From: an uncultured Flavobacteriia bacterium
GTDB lineage: Bacteria > Bacteroidota > Bacteroidia > Flavobacteriales_D > Crocinitomicaceae
Assembly (NCBI GenBank): GCA_903928365.1
Contig: CAIYQV010000396.1
Coordinates: forward strand, 1 to 6,720
Length of the DNA: 6,720 nucleotides
Reading direction: 5' to 3'
In this document: in pieces, positions 1 through 5,868 of the stretch
Numbering within the stretch: position 1 is the first letter of the stretch
Layout of the letters: every line of letters starts with the position of its first letter
Notes under the pieces: model-generated
Database searches by the model: none
What the model was told of the DNA's origin: nothing
Seen by the model: the letters and a program-made list of their open reading frames with translations, nothing else
Translations under genes and position numbers: made by a program

Positions 1-531
1 AGGATCGCCTTGGTAAATATGGGCGAGATCGAAGCGCGGCATGCCGTTGAAAAGATCTTTGGAGGTAAAACTGAGCGACTTTCTTACGATAACATTTGTA
101 CGATCATGTTCCTTCATCCTGAAGTGGCTGCCGTTGGATTAAACGAACAACAATGTGTTGAACAAAATATCCCTGTCAAAATCGTAAAAGTTGATTTCTC
201 TTTGATCACGCGCGCCATAGCCATGCGAAAAACGCAGGGGTTCTTTAAGATCATTGTGACGAATGATGATGAAATGCGCATTTTGGGAATGCGTGCAGTG
301 GGTGAACATGCCTCTACCGCTATTGAAGCTGTCGGTCTATTGATCAAATTGAATATGCCGATCGAAGTACTCTCCGAATTGATCCATCCTCATCCTTCCA
401 TCGTTGAAGGAATTCAGGAATGTGTGCGCATGTTGTTGAACAAATCTATCTTTAAATCCTCCGTATTTAAAGATAAATTAGCATGTTATTCCCTCGTAGA
501 CGGGGTTAAAACGCCATTGGAAAGGCTATAA
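1..531 (+). CDS. Pyridine nucleotide-disulfide oxidoreductase, C-terminal part (5' end outside window)
   Basis: The frame is open from base 1, and 176 residues are visible up to a TAA stop at 529-531. They cover the end of the FAD-binding region (RIALVNMGEIEARHAVEK) and the whole dimerisation domain. That domain has an FLHPEVAAVGL stretch, like the TxPExAxVG segment of dihydrolipoamide dehydrogenases, and ends in HPHPSIVEG at visible residues 129-137. The second His of that HPHP falls where class I disulfide reductases carry the His-Glu pair that acts as the catalytic acid/base from the partner subunit. The protein is therefore a homodimeric FAD flavoenzyme using NAD(H) or NADP(H). Substrate assignment needs the missing N-terminal half with the CxxxxC redox centre. 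The tail (KSSVFKDKLACYSLVDG) is unlike standard E3 subunits, so I prefer an Lpd-like paralogue over Lpd itself. No Met codon in the visible part should be taken as the start, because the domain clearly continues upstream. Confidence 0.85.
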   Translation, partial: RIALVNMGEIEARHAVEKIFGGKTERLSYDNICTIMFLHPEVAAVGLNEQQCVEQNIPVKIVKVDFSLITRAIAMRKTQGFFKIIVTNDDEMRILGMRAVGEHASTAIEAVGLLIKLNMPIEVLSELIHPHPSIVEGIQECVRMLLNKSIFKSSVFKDKLACYSLVDGVKTPLERL

Positions 532-532
532 A

Positions 533-558
533 AAAAGGGAGCCGTTCGGCTCCCTTTT
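533..558. terminator. Bidirectional intrinsic terminator
   Basis: AAAAGGGAGCC at 533-543 pairs perfectly with GGCTCCCTTTT at 548-558 around a GTTC tetraloop. The stem core is GC-rich and is flanked by an A run on the left and a T run on the right, so it reads as stem plus U-tract on either strand. It lies 1 base after the oxidoreductase stop codon and 17 bases from the stop of the converging lipoprotein gene, exactly where a shared terminator is expected. Confidence 0.9.
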
Positions 559-575
559 GAAAAGCTGCTAGTATT

Positions 576-1202
576 TTACATTATACCCAACCAGCGTAAT
601 AACAATACAATCAGTACGATCAACAGAATTAATGCAAGCAATGGGCCCAAAAACGGGAAGATGTCATACAGGAGTTCTCGTAGAAGACTGAAAATGATAA
701 TGATTAAAAGTACAATCAGAACAATACCAAGGATGTAACCAAGATCTCCTTCCCTTCCCGGAGCTTTGGCCTTAGCTACAGTCTTGTGAATCATTTTGGA
801 TTCCATTTGCGCCATTTTTTTGATCGGATGAACCGCTTTAACAAGCGCGTTTTCCGTCATCCCTTTTGTAAAGAAACCTTCATTCTTAAGAGTTTTACCC
901 TCACTTTTAACGGTTGCCGTCGCTACTGTTTGATCGTTGTAGCTTCCATTGTTTACCTTCGTTGGCGATGGTTTTTCATTTGGCGATGCAACGGTTGAAA
1001 TAGCCATTTCCTCCGTTTCCAAATTTTCTGCATTTATCTTTACTGCACTTTCAGAAGAAGCCCCTCCTTTATTCCAGTAAAAGCCTTTGGTATACTTTCT
1101 CTTTTGGAAGATACCTCCCCCATTCACCTCATTAGTGGTAGCGCAAGACGATAAGATCAATATTGCTCCTGCAATTAATCCGAATAATGGTTTCATTTTC
1201 AT
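576..1202 (-). CDS. Putative lipoprotein with hydrophobic C-terminal tail, unknown function
   Basis: This 208-residue protein matches no family I can name. It begins with a lipoprotein signal (lysines at 2 and 4, a hydrophobic core, then LILSSC with Cys19 as the lipidation site). Shortly after comes a basic segment, KRKYTKGFYWNKGG; short KRKY-KGF/KGY segments of this kind recur after lipoboxes in Bacteroidota proteins I have seen. Residues of about 50-150 are polar, low in complexity and probably disordered. The last ~55 residues form two strongly hydrophobic stretches (GYILGIVLIVLLIIIIFSLL and LGPLLALILLIVLIVLLL) separated by RELLYDIFPF. A lipid anchor plus a membrane hairpin is odd for an outer-membrane lipoprotein and hints at the inner membrane. 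The gene follows folD by 23 bases on the same strand and is probably co-transcribed. Its leader, ATAAATAAATAAACAC, has no Shine-Dalgarno. Met3 is an alternative start. Confidence 0.7.
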   Translation of the reverse strand: MKMKPLFGLIAGAILILSSCATTNEVNGGGIFQKRKYTKGFYWNKGGASSESAVKINAENLETEEMAISTVASPNEKPSPTKVNNGSYNDQTVATATVKSEGKTLKNEGFFTKGMTENALVKAVHPIKKMAQMESKMIHKTVAKAKAPGREGDLGYILGIVLIVLLIIIIFSLLRELLYDIFPFLGPLLALILLIVLIVLLLRWLGIM

Positions 1203-1225
1203 GTGTTTATTTATTTATGGTTTAA

Positions 1226-2104
1226 CTATTTACCTTTTAATTCCATTGCCTTCAATGTATTGATCATCAAAGAGGCAATGGTCATTGGACCTACACCGCC
1301 CGGAACAGGTGTAATGAAAGAACATTTGGGCGCCACGCTGTCAAAATCAACATCTCCCTTCAATCGCCATCCGCGTGCTCTGCTTGAATCATCGACACGG
1401 GTTGTTCCCACATCAATGATCACTGCTCCTTCTTTCACCATGTCCGTTGTTACAAAACCCGGTTGACCAATCGCTGCAATCAAAATATCTGCAGTGCGGC
1501 AGATCTCATTCAAATTCTTTGTTCGACTATGAGCCAGGGTCACTGTACAATTACCAGGGTTGGCATTTCTACCCAGCATAATACTTAGCGGTGTTCCAAC
1601 AATGTTACTTCGACCAATGATCACACAATTCTTTCCTTCCGTTTCAATTTTGTTTCTCTTCAAAAGTTCAACGATTCCAGCCGGCGTAGCAGGAAGAAAT
1701 CCCGGAAGATTCAGTACCATGTTACCCAAATTGACTGGATGAAAACCATCGACATCTTTTTTAGGATCGATCGCCTGTGTGATCTTCATTTCGTCGATAT
1801 GAGCCGGGAGAGGTAGCTGAACGATAAAACCATCAATACTTTTATCTTCATTCAGGGCACGGACCTTGGCAAGCAAAATCTCTTCCGGAACAGAATCATC
1901 GTATCGTATCAAGGTACTCTCAAATCCTATTTGATCGCATGCCTTTACCTTTGCTCCAACATACGTCAGTGAACCTCCGTCATTCCCCACCAAAATCGCA
2001 GCCAGATGCGGAATTTTTTTTCCGTTTTTCTTCCGTTCCTGAACAGCCTCCGCTAACTCTTTTCGAATTTCTTCGGCGGTGTGCTTACCATCAAGCAATT
2101 GCAT
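1226..2104 (-). CDS. folD: Bifunctional methylene-THF dehydrogenase / methenyl-THF cyclohydrolase FolD
   Basis: This cytoplasmic enzyme interconverts 5,10-methylene-THF, 5,10-methenyl-THF and 10-formyl-THF, using NADP+ or NAD+, and supplies one-carbon units for purine and fMet synthesis. At 292 residues it has the normal family length. Visible signatures are the substrate site TYVGAKVKAC with Tyr48 and catalytic Lys52; DGFIVQLPLP at 91-100; DVDGFHPVN at 117-125 with the folate-binding Asp119; the Rossmann loop VIIGRSNIVGTPLS at 161-174; and PVPGGVGPMT at 266-275. All expected catalytic residues are present. I chose the ATG at 2104 (MQLLDGKHTAEE), which matches the usual FolD N-terminus. A TTG at 2113 in frame is possible but would sit almost at the predicted transcription start. 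The stop is TAG at 1226-1228. A purine-rich AAAGGA abuts the ATG, too close for a normal Shine-Dalgarno. Confidence 0.96.
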   Translation of the reverse strand: MQLLDGKHTAEEIRKELAEAVQERKKNGKKIPHLAAILVGNDGGSLTYVGAKVKACDQIGFESTLIRYDDSVPEEILLAKVRALNEDKSIDGFIVQLPLPAHIDEMKITQAIDPKKDVDGFHPVNLGNMVLNLPGFLPATPAGIVELLKRNKIETEGKNCVIIGRSNIVGTPLSIMLGRNANPGNCTVTLAHSRTKNLNEICRTADILIAAIGQPGFVTTDMVKEGAVIIDVGTTRVDDSSRARGWRLKGDVDFDSVAPKCSFITPVPGGVGPMTIASLMINTLKAMELKGK

Positions 2105-2121
2105 TCCTTTCAATTTTTGCC

Positions 2122-2129
2122 CAAAGATA
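2122..2129 (-). promoter_or_regulatory. Predicted -7 promoter element of folD
   Basis: On the minus strand this reads TATCTTTG, an exact match to the Bacteroidota -7 consensus TAnnTTTG. It would start transcription about 10-14 bases before the folD ATG. I see no clear TTG-type -33 element at the expected distance, so the call rests on one box plus position. Confidence 0.5.
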
Positions 2130-2163
2130 ACCTGACCAATTAAAGTGAACTAAGAACGTTAAA

Positions 2164-2178
2164 AAGTTTTGAAAACTT
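2164..2178. repeat. 15-bp perfect dyad AAGTTTTGAAAACTT
   Basis: The two 7-base arms are perfectly complementary around a central G. The dyad lies in the divergent region between folD and the 2201 gene and overlaps the predicted -33 element (TTTG, 2168-2171) of the latter. This placement suits a repressor operator. AT-rich palindromes of this size also arise by chance, and no regulator gene lies nearby. Confidence 0.35.
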
Positions 2179-2196
2179 GAAAAGCACTTACTTTTG
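2168..2196 (+). promoter_or_regulatory. Predicted promoter of the 2201 gene (TTTG-N17-TACTTTTG)
   Basis: TTTG at 2168-2171 and TACTTTTG at 2189-2196 are separated by 17 bases, within the range accepted for Bacteroidota -33/-7 promoters. The -7 box ends only 4 bases before the ATG at 2201. Transcription should therefore begin at or just before the start codon, predicting a leaderless or nearly leaderless mRNA. Confidence 0.65.
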
Positions 2197-2200
2197 TACC

Positions 2201-2827
2201 ATGAAACAGTTAATTCTCCTCCTTATTTCGGCCTTTTTGCAAACATCCATGTATTATTCGCAACTGATCGAAGGAACTGAAATTGGTATTGACGGCTCCT
2301 TGAGCGGTTCAACTTTGGGTGGTGCCGCTGGATGCGGAATAAAATTCGGAATGAAAACCACAGAGAATTTCATTTTTGGTCCTTCAATTCGCTTTAACAA
2401 AGCATGGTCCACACCAAGTTATACGACACAGAAATTCAGCTACACGAACTGGGGAGCGGGATTTTTTGCTCACGGAAGGTATGGAAATGTGGTTTTTGGA
2501 GGAGTGGAAGCAGAAATAATACAAAACAAAAATATCTTTATCGACACGAGCGCCACCTTCAAAAAATTCGTCCCGACTATTTTTATCTGTGGTGGTTTTT
2601 CGAAGGAATTCAATGGCATTGTTCGATTAAATTTTGGGTTGTATTATGATTTGATCAATGGTTTAAACAGCCCTTACCGAAATGCCTATATTATTTCTAT
2701 CAAAGACCCTCAAACAGGTAAAGTCGTAAGAAGGCTCCCTATGATCTATCGCATCAGTTTCTTCTTTCCTTTGCCACATAAAAAGAAAGAGGTTCCATCC
2801 GAAGACGAAACCTCTAACGAAGAATAA
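2201..2827 (+). CDS. Secreted protein, probable small outer-membrane beta-barrel, function unknown
   Basis: The 208-residue product starts with a Sec signal peptide (MKQLILLLISAFLQTSMYYSQ, lysine followed by a hydrophobic core), with likely cleavage around residues 16-20. The mature part has alternating, glycine- and aromatic-rich strands such as GGAAGCGIKFGMK, FIFGPSIRFN, WGAGFFAHGRY, VFGGVEAEI and IVRLNFGLYYDL. The final strand, MIYRISFFFPL, ends close to an aromatic residue, as outer-membrane barrels do. It is followed by a charged tail rich in Lys and Glu. This suggests a small barrel or porin-like protein; I do not recognise a named family. I chose the ATG at 2201 because the predicted -7 box lies immediately upstream, and because an earlier in-frame TTG at 2177 would put hydrophilic residues before the signal peptide. 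The gene converges on the FKBP lipoprotein gene with only 12 bases between stops and no clear terminator hairpin. Confidence 0.7.
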   Translation: MKQLILLLISAFLQTSMYYSQLIEGTEIGIDGSLSGSTLGGAAGCGIKFGMKTTENFIFGPSIRFNKAWSTPSYTTQKFSYTNWGAGFFAHGRYGNVVFGGVEAEIIQNKNIFIDTSATFKKFVPTIFICGGFSKEFNGIVRLNFGLYYDLINGLNSPYRNAYIISIKDPQTGKVVRRLPMIYRISFFFPLPHKKKEVPSEDETSNEE

Positions 2828-2839
2828 AATCTGATTCGC

Positions 2840-3766
2840 TTATTGCTGAGGTATTCCCATTTGAGGATTAGGCTTCACAAAAGAACCTTCTTTTGCATAA
2901 TCTACCAATTCGATCAAAAAGCAAAGCGATTCGCGTCCCATCTGCTCTCCATAGGCCAATTCCCACGGAATGTAGACACGGTATTTCCCACCTTTTTTCA
3001 TTTTTGGAACAATGTAGGTCCAACCAGGAATCACTCCGCCATTCAATTTCAATGCTACCGGTTCTTTAGAACCTGTCTGTAATTTCATCGCATAAGAGCT
3101 TTGCACCGTATCACCAACAGCAGAGGTAAGAATGTATTCTACCTTCACATCATCCGTCGCCGAAGGACTTCCACCTGTACCTTCTTGCACCACCTGCATG
3201 ACAATTCCATTTTCAAAAATCTGAGCACCTTTGATCTTGCGCGCTTTCACCATCATGGCTTTCCCGTTCTTTTCATTCAAAGACTTCAAGAAATTCTGAA
3301 CTGTGGTTTGTTTCTGAGCATCTGATAGAATCGTGTCTTTTTTCAAAAGTCCGTGTCTGAATCCAACGGTAGCCATTTTCAGGTCTATACTTTCAATACC
3401 ATCCATTTTTATAATATCCTGATAAAAAGCATACCCTGTTAATTTTCCAAGACATTGCGCCCCTTCCTTTGCATACGTTGAATCGAAATCCTGAAAGTTT
3501 GGTCCAAAAAGTTTTTTCAGCGTATTCTCACAATCAGATGGCTTATTATTGTTCAGATTCAATGCAAATCCGGCAGCCACTTCTTCAAGATCCAAACGGT
3601 CGATATTGGGATCAGGTGTTCCTACGATCGTCTTCGCATTCATCGCTCCCAAAACATAAGAAAGGGTGTCCTTAGCTGTTTTTAATTCCACTTTTTCTTC
3701 TGCCGCCTTTTCATTTCCCGCACAAGCAGCGAATAACAATGCTACAGTTATATATGATACAAATTT
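2840..3766 (-). CDS. FKBP-type peptidyl-prolyl isomerase-like lipoprotein with altered active site (start codon at 3767-3769)
   Basis: The full coding region runs from the ATG at 3769 down to 2840 and encodes 309 residues. A lipoprotein signal ends in LLFAAC (Cys16), placing the protein in the cell envelope. Two FKBP_N-like helical segments follow, the first starting at DTLSYVLGAMNAKT (34-47) and the second at GYAFYQDIIK (112-121), so the dimerisation module appears duplicated. The FKBP fold occupies about 185-293, with VEY (Tyr212), GGVIPGW (Trp250), YRVYIPWELAYG (Tyr273) and the final strand CFLIEL. The usual FD pair, expected at 222-223, is Val-Gln, and the loop between LAYG and the last strand is about 7 residues shorter than in the neighbouring FKBP. 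Isomerase activity may be weak or lost, with chaperone or binding function retained. Its start codon overlaps the TGA of the upstream gene by one base (TGATG), so the two are translationally coupled. Confidence 0.85.
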   Translation of the reverse strand, partial: KFVSYITVALLFAACAGNEKAAEEKVELKTAKDTLSYVLGAMNAKTIVGTPDPNIDRLDLEEVAAGFALNLNNNKPSDCENTLKKLFGPNFQDFDSTYAKEGAQCLGKLTGYAFYQDIIKMDGIESIDLKMATVGFRHGLLKKDTILSDAQKQTTVQNFLKSLNEKNGKAMMVKARKIKGAQIFENGIVMQVVQEGTGGSPSATDDVKVEYILTSAVGDTVQSSYAMKLQTGSKEPVALKLNGGVIPGWTYIVPKMKKGGKYRVYIPWELAYGEQMGRESLCFLIELVDYAKEGSFVKPNPQMGIPQQ

Positions 3767-3768
3767 CA

Positions 3769-4368
3769 TCAGGCAATACTTAATAATTCAACATCGAAGA
3801 TCAAAGCACTGTAAGGCTTAATCGCTCCACCCGGATGCGGATTCGCACCATATGCCAATTCCTGAGGAATGTACAATCTATATTTGGCGCCAACTGACAT
3901 CAATTGCAATGCTTCTGTCCATCCGGCAATGACCTGATGAACACCAAATGTTGCCGGTTGACCTCGGTGAACTGAACTATCAAAAACAATCCCGTCAATC
4001 AGCGTTCCATGGTAATGCACAGTCACATTATCCGTGGCACCCGGTTTTGGACCATTTCCTTCTGTTAACACTTCGTATTGCAGTCCGCTTGCCGTGATTG
4101 TCACACCTGCTTTCGCGGCATTGTTCGCAAGAAAATCCTCCCCTTCCTTTTTAACAGCTTCAAACTTCTCCATACTTGCTTTTGCCAGATATTGTTGAAT
4201 AATGTCGTTTGCCTGTTCAGGTTGGTAGGACAGTGTTTTACCTTCAAAAACATCACGAATTGCCTGAGCCATCACATCGGCATCAATCCCCTCCAGATCC
4301 TGTTGCAATAAACTTCCTGCGATACTCATCCCAACGCAGTAGCTCACTGCTTTAATTTCTTCTGTCAT
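3769..4368 (-). CDS. FKBP-type peptidyl-prolyl cis-trans isomerase (FklB/Mip-like, cytoplasmic)
   Basis: This 199-residue enzyme accelerates isomerisation of Xaa-Pro peptide bonds during protein folding. It has an N-terminal FKBP_N dimerisation region (about 5-85, starting AVSYCVGMSIAGSLL and running into a long charged helix) and a C-terminal FKBP domain (about 95-199). FKBP12 ligand and catalytic positions are retained: Tyr119, Phe129-Asp130, Phe141, Val146-Ile147, Trp150, Tyr173 in LAYG, and Phe191 in the last strand. The length is close to the 206 residues of E. coli FklB. There is no signal peptide, so it should be cytoplasmic. It is the first gene of a two-gene operon with the FKBP lipoprotein. 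The ATG at 4368 follows a short AT-rich leader without Shine-Dalgarno, about 15 bases after a predicted -7 box. Confidence 0.93.
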   Translation of the reverse strand: MTEEIKAVSYCVGMSIAGSLLQQDLEGIDADVMAQAIRDVFEGKTLSYQPEQANDIIQQYLAKASMEKFEAVKKEGEDFLANNAAKAGVTITASGLQYEVLTEGNGPKPGATDNVTVHYHGTLIDGIVFDSSVHRGQPATFGVHQVIAGWTEALQLMSVGAKYRLYIPQELAYGANPHPGGAIKPYSALIFDVELLSIA

Positions 4369-4383
4369 TCTTAAAATTTTGTG

Positions 4384-4391
4384 CGAAAGTA
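4384..4391 (-). promoter_or_regulatory. Possible -7 promoter element of the FKBP operon
   Basis: On the minus strand this reads TACTTTCG, one mismatch from TAnnTTTG, and lies 15 bases before the ATG at 4368. No convincing -33 box is visible. The call is supported mainly by position and similarity to the TACTTTTG boxes elsewhere in the window. Confidence 0.4.
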
Positions 4392-4433
4392 ATGAATTCT
4401 CCTCTTAAGAACACATGTTACCTCCTTTGCCCT

Positions 4434-4441
4434 TACTTTTG
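4434..4441 (+). promoter_or_regulatory. Predicted -7 promoter element of the GNAT gene
   Basis: TACTTTTG is an exact TAnnTTTG match, 18 bases before the ATG at 4460. A -33 TTG at the usual distance is not clear. The box helps decide the start, because an in-frame ATG at 4415 would lie upstream of the promoter. Confidence 0.5.
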
Positions 4442-4459
4442 AAACAAATTAACTTTCCA

Positions 4460-5026
4460 ATGATTTCATTTCCATTCAATGAAGATCTGGTACTTGAAAA
4501 TGAACGTGTTTTGTTGCGCCCTTTGAAAGCTACCGATCATGCTCTTTTACTTCCTTTTTCAGAGAATGAGCCCGAGCTATGGGAATATGCGTTGGTACCA
4601 GCGCGAAATGCAGAAGAACTGACGAATTATATCGAACAGGCACTCCAAGGAAGAAAAACGCAAACAGCCTATCCTTTCCTGATTATCGATAAACAGAACG
4701 GAAAGGTCGCCGGTTCAACACGTTTTTATGCAATCAACAGCAAAGATGCTTGTATTTCTATAGGTTTTACCTGGATTGGAAAGCAGTTTCAAAGGACAGG
4801 CTTAAATCGGTCCATGAAAGCTCTGATGCTGAATTATATTTTCCAGACACTCCAGTTTGAGCGTTTAGAATTCAGAGCTGATGCTCAAAATCTCAAAAGT
4901 ATTGCCGCCATTAAATCTCTTGGGGCACAGATGGAGGGAATTCTAAGAAGCAATTGTTACAAGCCTGACGGTAGCCGACGTGATTCGGCCGTACTTTCTA
5001 TCTTGAGAAGTGAATTTCTGGATTAA
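4460..5026 (+). CDS. GNAT-family N-acetyltransferase (RimJ/RimL type)
   Basis: The 188-residue protein fits the Acetyltransf_3 group, which transfers acetyl from acetyl-CoA to an amine such as a protein N-terminus or a small molecule. After an N-terminal strand, LENERVLLRPLKATDHALLL (12-31), come the core strand KVAGSTRFYAI and motif A, ISIGFTWIGKQFQRTGLN (99-116). In motif A, QRTGLN is this subgroup's version of the Q/RxxGxG/A pyrophosphate-binding loop. Motif B follows at 137-155 (LEFRADAQNLKSIAAIKSL, with Asn144), then GAQMEGILR and KPDGSRRDS, which are typical of this subgroup's C-terminus. The natural substrate cannot be read from the sequence. I chose the ATG at 4460 because the family N-terminus begins there and a -7 box lies just upstream. 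The gene appears monocistronic, since the next gene has its own promoter. Confidence 0.88.
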   Translation: MISFPFNEDLVLENERVLLRPLKATDHALLLPFSENEPELWEYALVPARNAEELTNYIEQALQGRKTQTAYPFLIIDKQNGKVAGSTRFYAINSKDACISIGFTWIGKQFQRTGLNRSMKALMLNYIFQTLQFERLEFRADAQNLKSIAAIKSLGAQMEGILRSNCYKPDGSRRDSAVLSILRSEFLD

Positions 5027-5060
5027 GTAAAGGTTAACTTTTCCACATTAATGATATTTA

Positions 5061-5092
5061 TTTGATTCGCAGGATTAAATGGTCTACTTTTG
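5061..5092 (+). promoter_or_regulatory. Predicted promoter of the oxidase-cupin-methyltransferase operon (TTTG-N20-TACTTTTG)
   Basis: TTTG at 5061-5064 and TACTTTTG at 5085-5092 are 20 bases apart, an essentially ideal Bacteroidota -33/-7 pair and the best promoter in the window. It predicts a leader of roughly 30-35 bases before the ATG at 5131. That leader (ending TCTAATCTAATCAATC) has no Shine-Dalgarno. Confidence 0.75.
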
Positions 5093-5130
5093 CGCCAAGT
5101 TTTAAATATACCACTCTAATCTAATCAATC

Positions 5131-5868
5131 ATGGAACATTTAGTGAATGAAGCGTTGCAACACCGCGCTGTTAACCATCCTTACCTTAAAGCACTAGCCA
5201 ACGGTGAATTTGAAAACATGGAAATCGTTTTGAAAGACTTTGCCGCTCAATATGGCAATTACAGTGCTTGGTTTCCTCGTTATTTAACTTCAGTAATCTC
5301 TAAACTGGAGAACCCGGAATTCAGAAACCACCTTTTAGATAACCTTTCAGAAGAGAGCGGTCATCTTCATGAAGAAGACATGGTAGCTGTACGTGAATTG
5401 GGAATTAAAGACGAATGGGTTCAAGGAATTCCTCATCCGCAATTATTTAGAAATTTCCAAACGGCGATGGGAGTTGAACCAAATTCAACCCCTGGTATCG
5501 AGGTTGAGATCTGGAGAGAATCCTTCCTTTCTTTAATCCAGAGCGGAAGCGCTACTTCAGCTGTTGGAGCGATTGGGTTGGGAACAGAATCCATCGTGAA
5601 ATTCATTTACAGAGATATCATTAAAGCGATTGAAACACATACACAGTTGTCATTGGAGCAATATGTATTCTTCCCTCTTCATACAGAAGTTGACGATGAG
5701 CATGGCTTAATCCTTTTGGATATCGCTCAAAAAATGGCCTCTGAAAGCAAAGACGCTGAAAGAGAATTGAGAAAAGGAATGTTGAAAGCATTAAACCTGC
5801 GTGCAGCTTACTGGGATGACATGTATGAGCGCGCAAAGGTTCTTGACGCACAAGCGGTATTGGCATGA
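5131..5868 (+). CDS. Heme-oxygenase-like putative diiron oxidase (iron-containing redox enzyme family)
   Basis: The 245-residue, all-helical protein resembles the TenA/PqqC/CADD fold, in the branch called heme-oxygenase-like diiron oxidases. It opens with HPYLKALANGEF (16-27), a typical N-terminal helix of that fold. The clearest metal-site evidence is FFPLHTEVDDEHG, with His184-x3-Asp188-x2-His191, the same HxxxDxxH spacing as the diiron ligands of Chlamydia CADD. Glu153 in GLGTESIVKF, 31 residues earlier, fits the preceding Glu ligand (32 residues in CADD as I recall). The first pair of ligands should come from NLSEESGHLHEED (71-83), which offers Glu74, Glu75, His78 and His80, but the exact pair is uncertain. 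Known relatives oxidise fatty acids, amino acids or amine groups, or make p-aminobenzoate; the substrate here is unknown. It is the first gene of its operon. Its TGA stop overlaps the next start as ATGA. Confidence 0.8.
   Translation: MEHLVNEALQHRAVNHPYLKALANGEFENMEIVLKDFAAQYGNYSAWFPRYLTSVISKLENPEFRNHLLDNLSEESGHLHEEDMVAVRELGIKDEWVQGIPHPQLFRNFQTAMGVEPNSTPGIEVEIWRESFLSLIQSGSATSAVGAIGLGTESIVKFIYRDIIKAIETHTQLSLEQYVFFPLHTEVDDEHGLILLDIAQKMASESKDAERELRKGMLKALNLRAAYWDDMYERAKVLDAQAVLA

Noticed and set aside
786..998. Plus-strand open frame inside the lipoprotein gene, and similar frames antisense to folD, the FKBP genes and the oxidase/cupin genes
   Set aside because: They lie antisense or out of frame within well-supported genes, have no recognisable domain or promoter, and have compositions expected of shadow frames.
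1206..1218. Three TTTA units in the leader between folD and the lipoprotein gene as a phase-variable repeat
   Set aside because: Three units are too few for slippage-based switching, and AT-rich leaders are normal here.
2177..2200. TTG start for the secreted protein at 2177
   Set aside because: It would lie upstream of the predicted transcription start and add eight residues before a normal signal peptide; the ATG at 2201 is better.
2828..2839. Terminator between the converging 2201 gene and FKBP lipoprotein gene
   Set aside because: Only a 5-bp AATAA/TTATT pairing is possible, which is too weak to call.
4415..4459. ATG at 4415 as the start of the acetyltransferase
   Set aside because: The extra 15 residues do not fit the family N-terminus, and a -7 box at 4434-4441 falls inside them.
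5131..5868. Assigning the oxidase as a CADD-type p-aminobenzoate synthase linked to nearby folD
   Set aside because: folD is in a separate, oppositely oriented unit 3 kb away. The Lys that CADD needs 10 residues after its Glu ligand (as I recall) is not at that spacing here (Ile163).
5131..5868. Assigning the oxidase as TenA thiaminase or PqqC
   Set aside because: The HxxxDxxH and Glu pattern indicates a metal-binding member. I see no thiamine or PQQ genes around it and no TenA catalytic Cys (the protein has no Cys).
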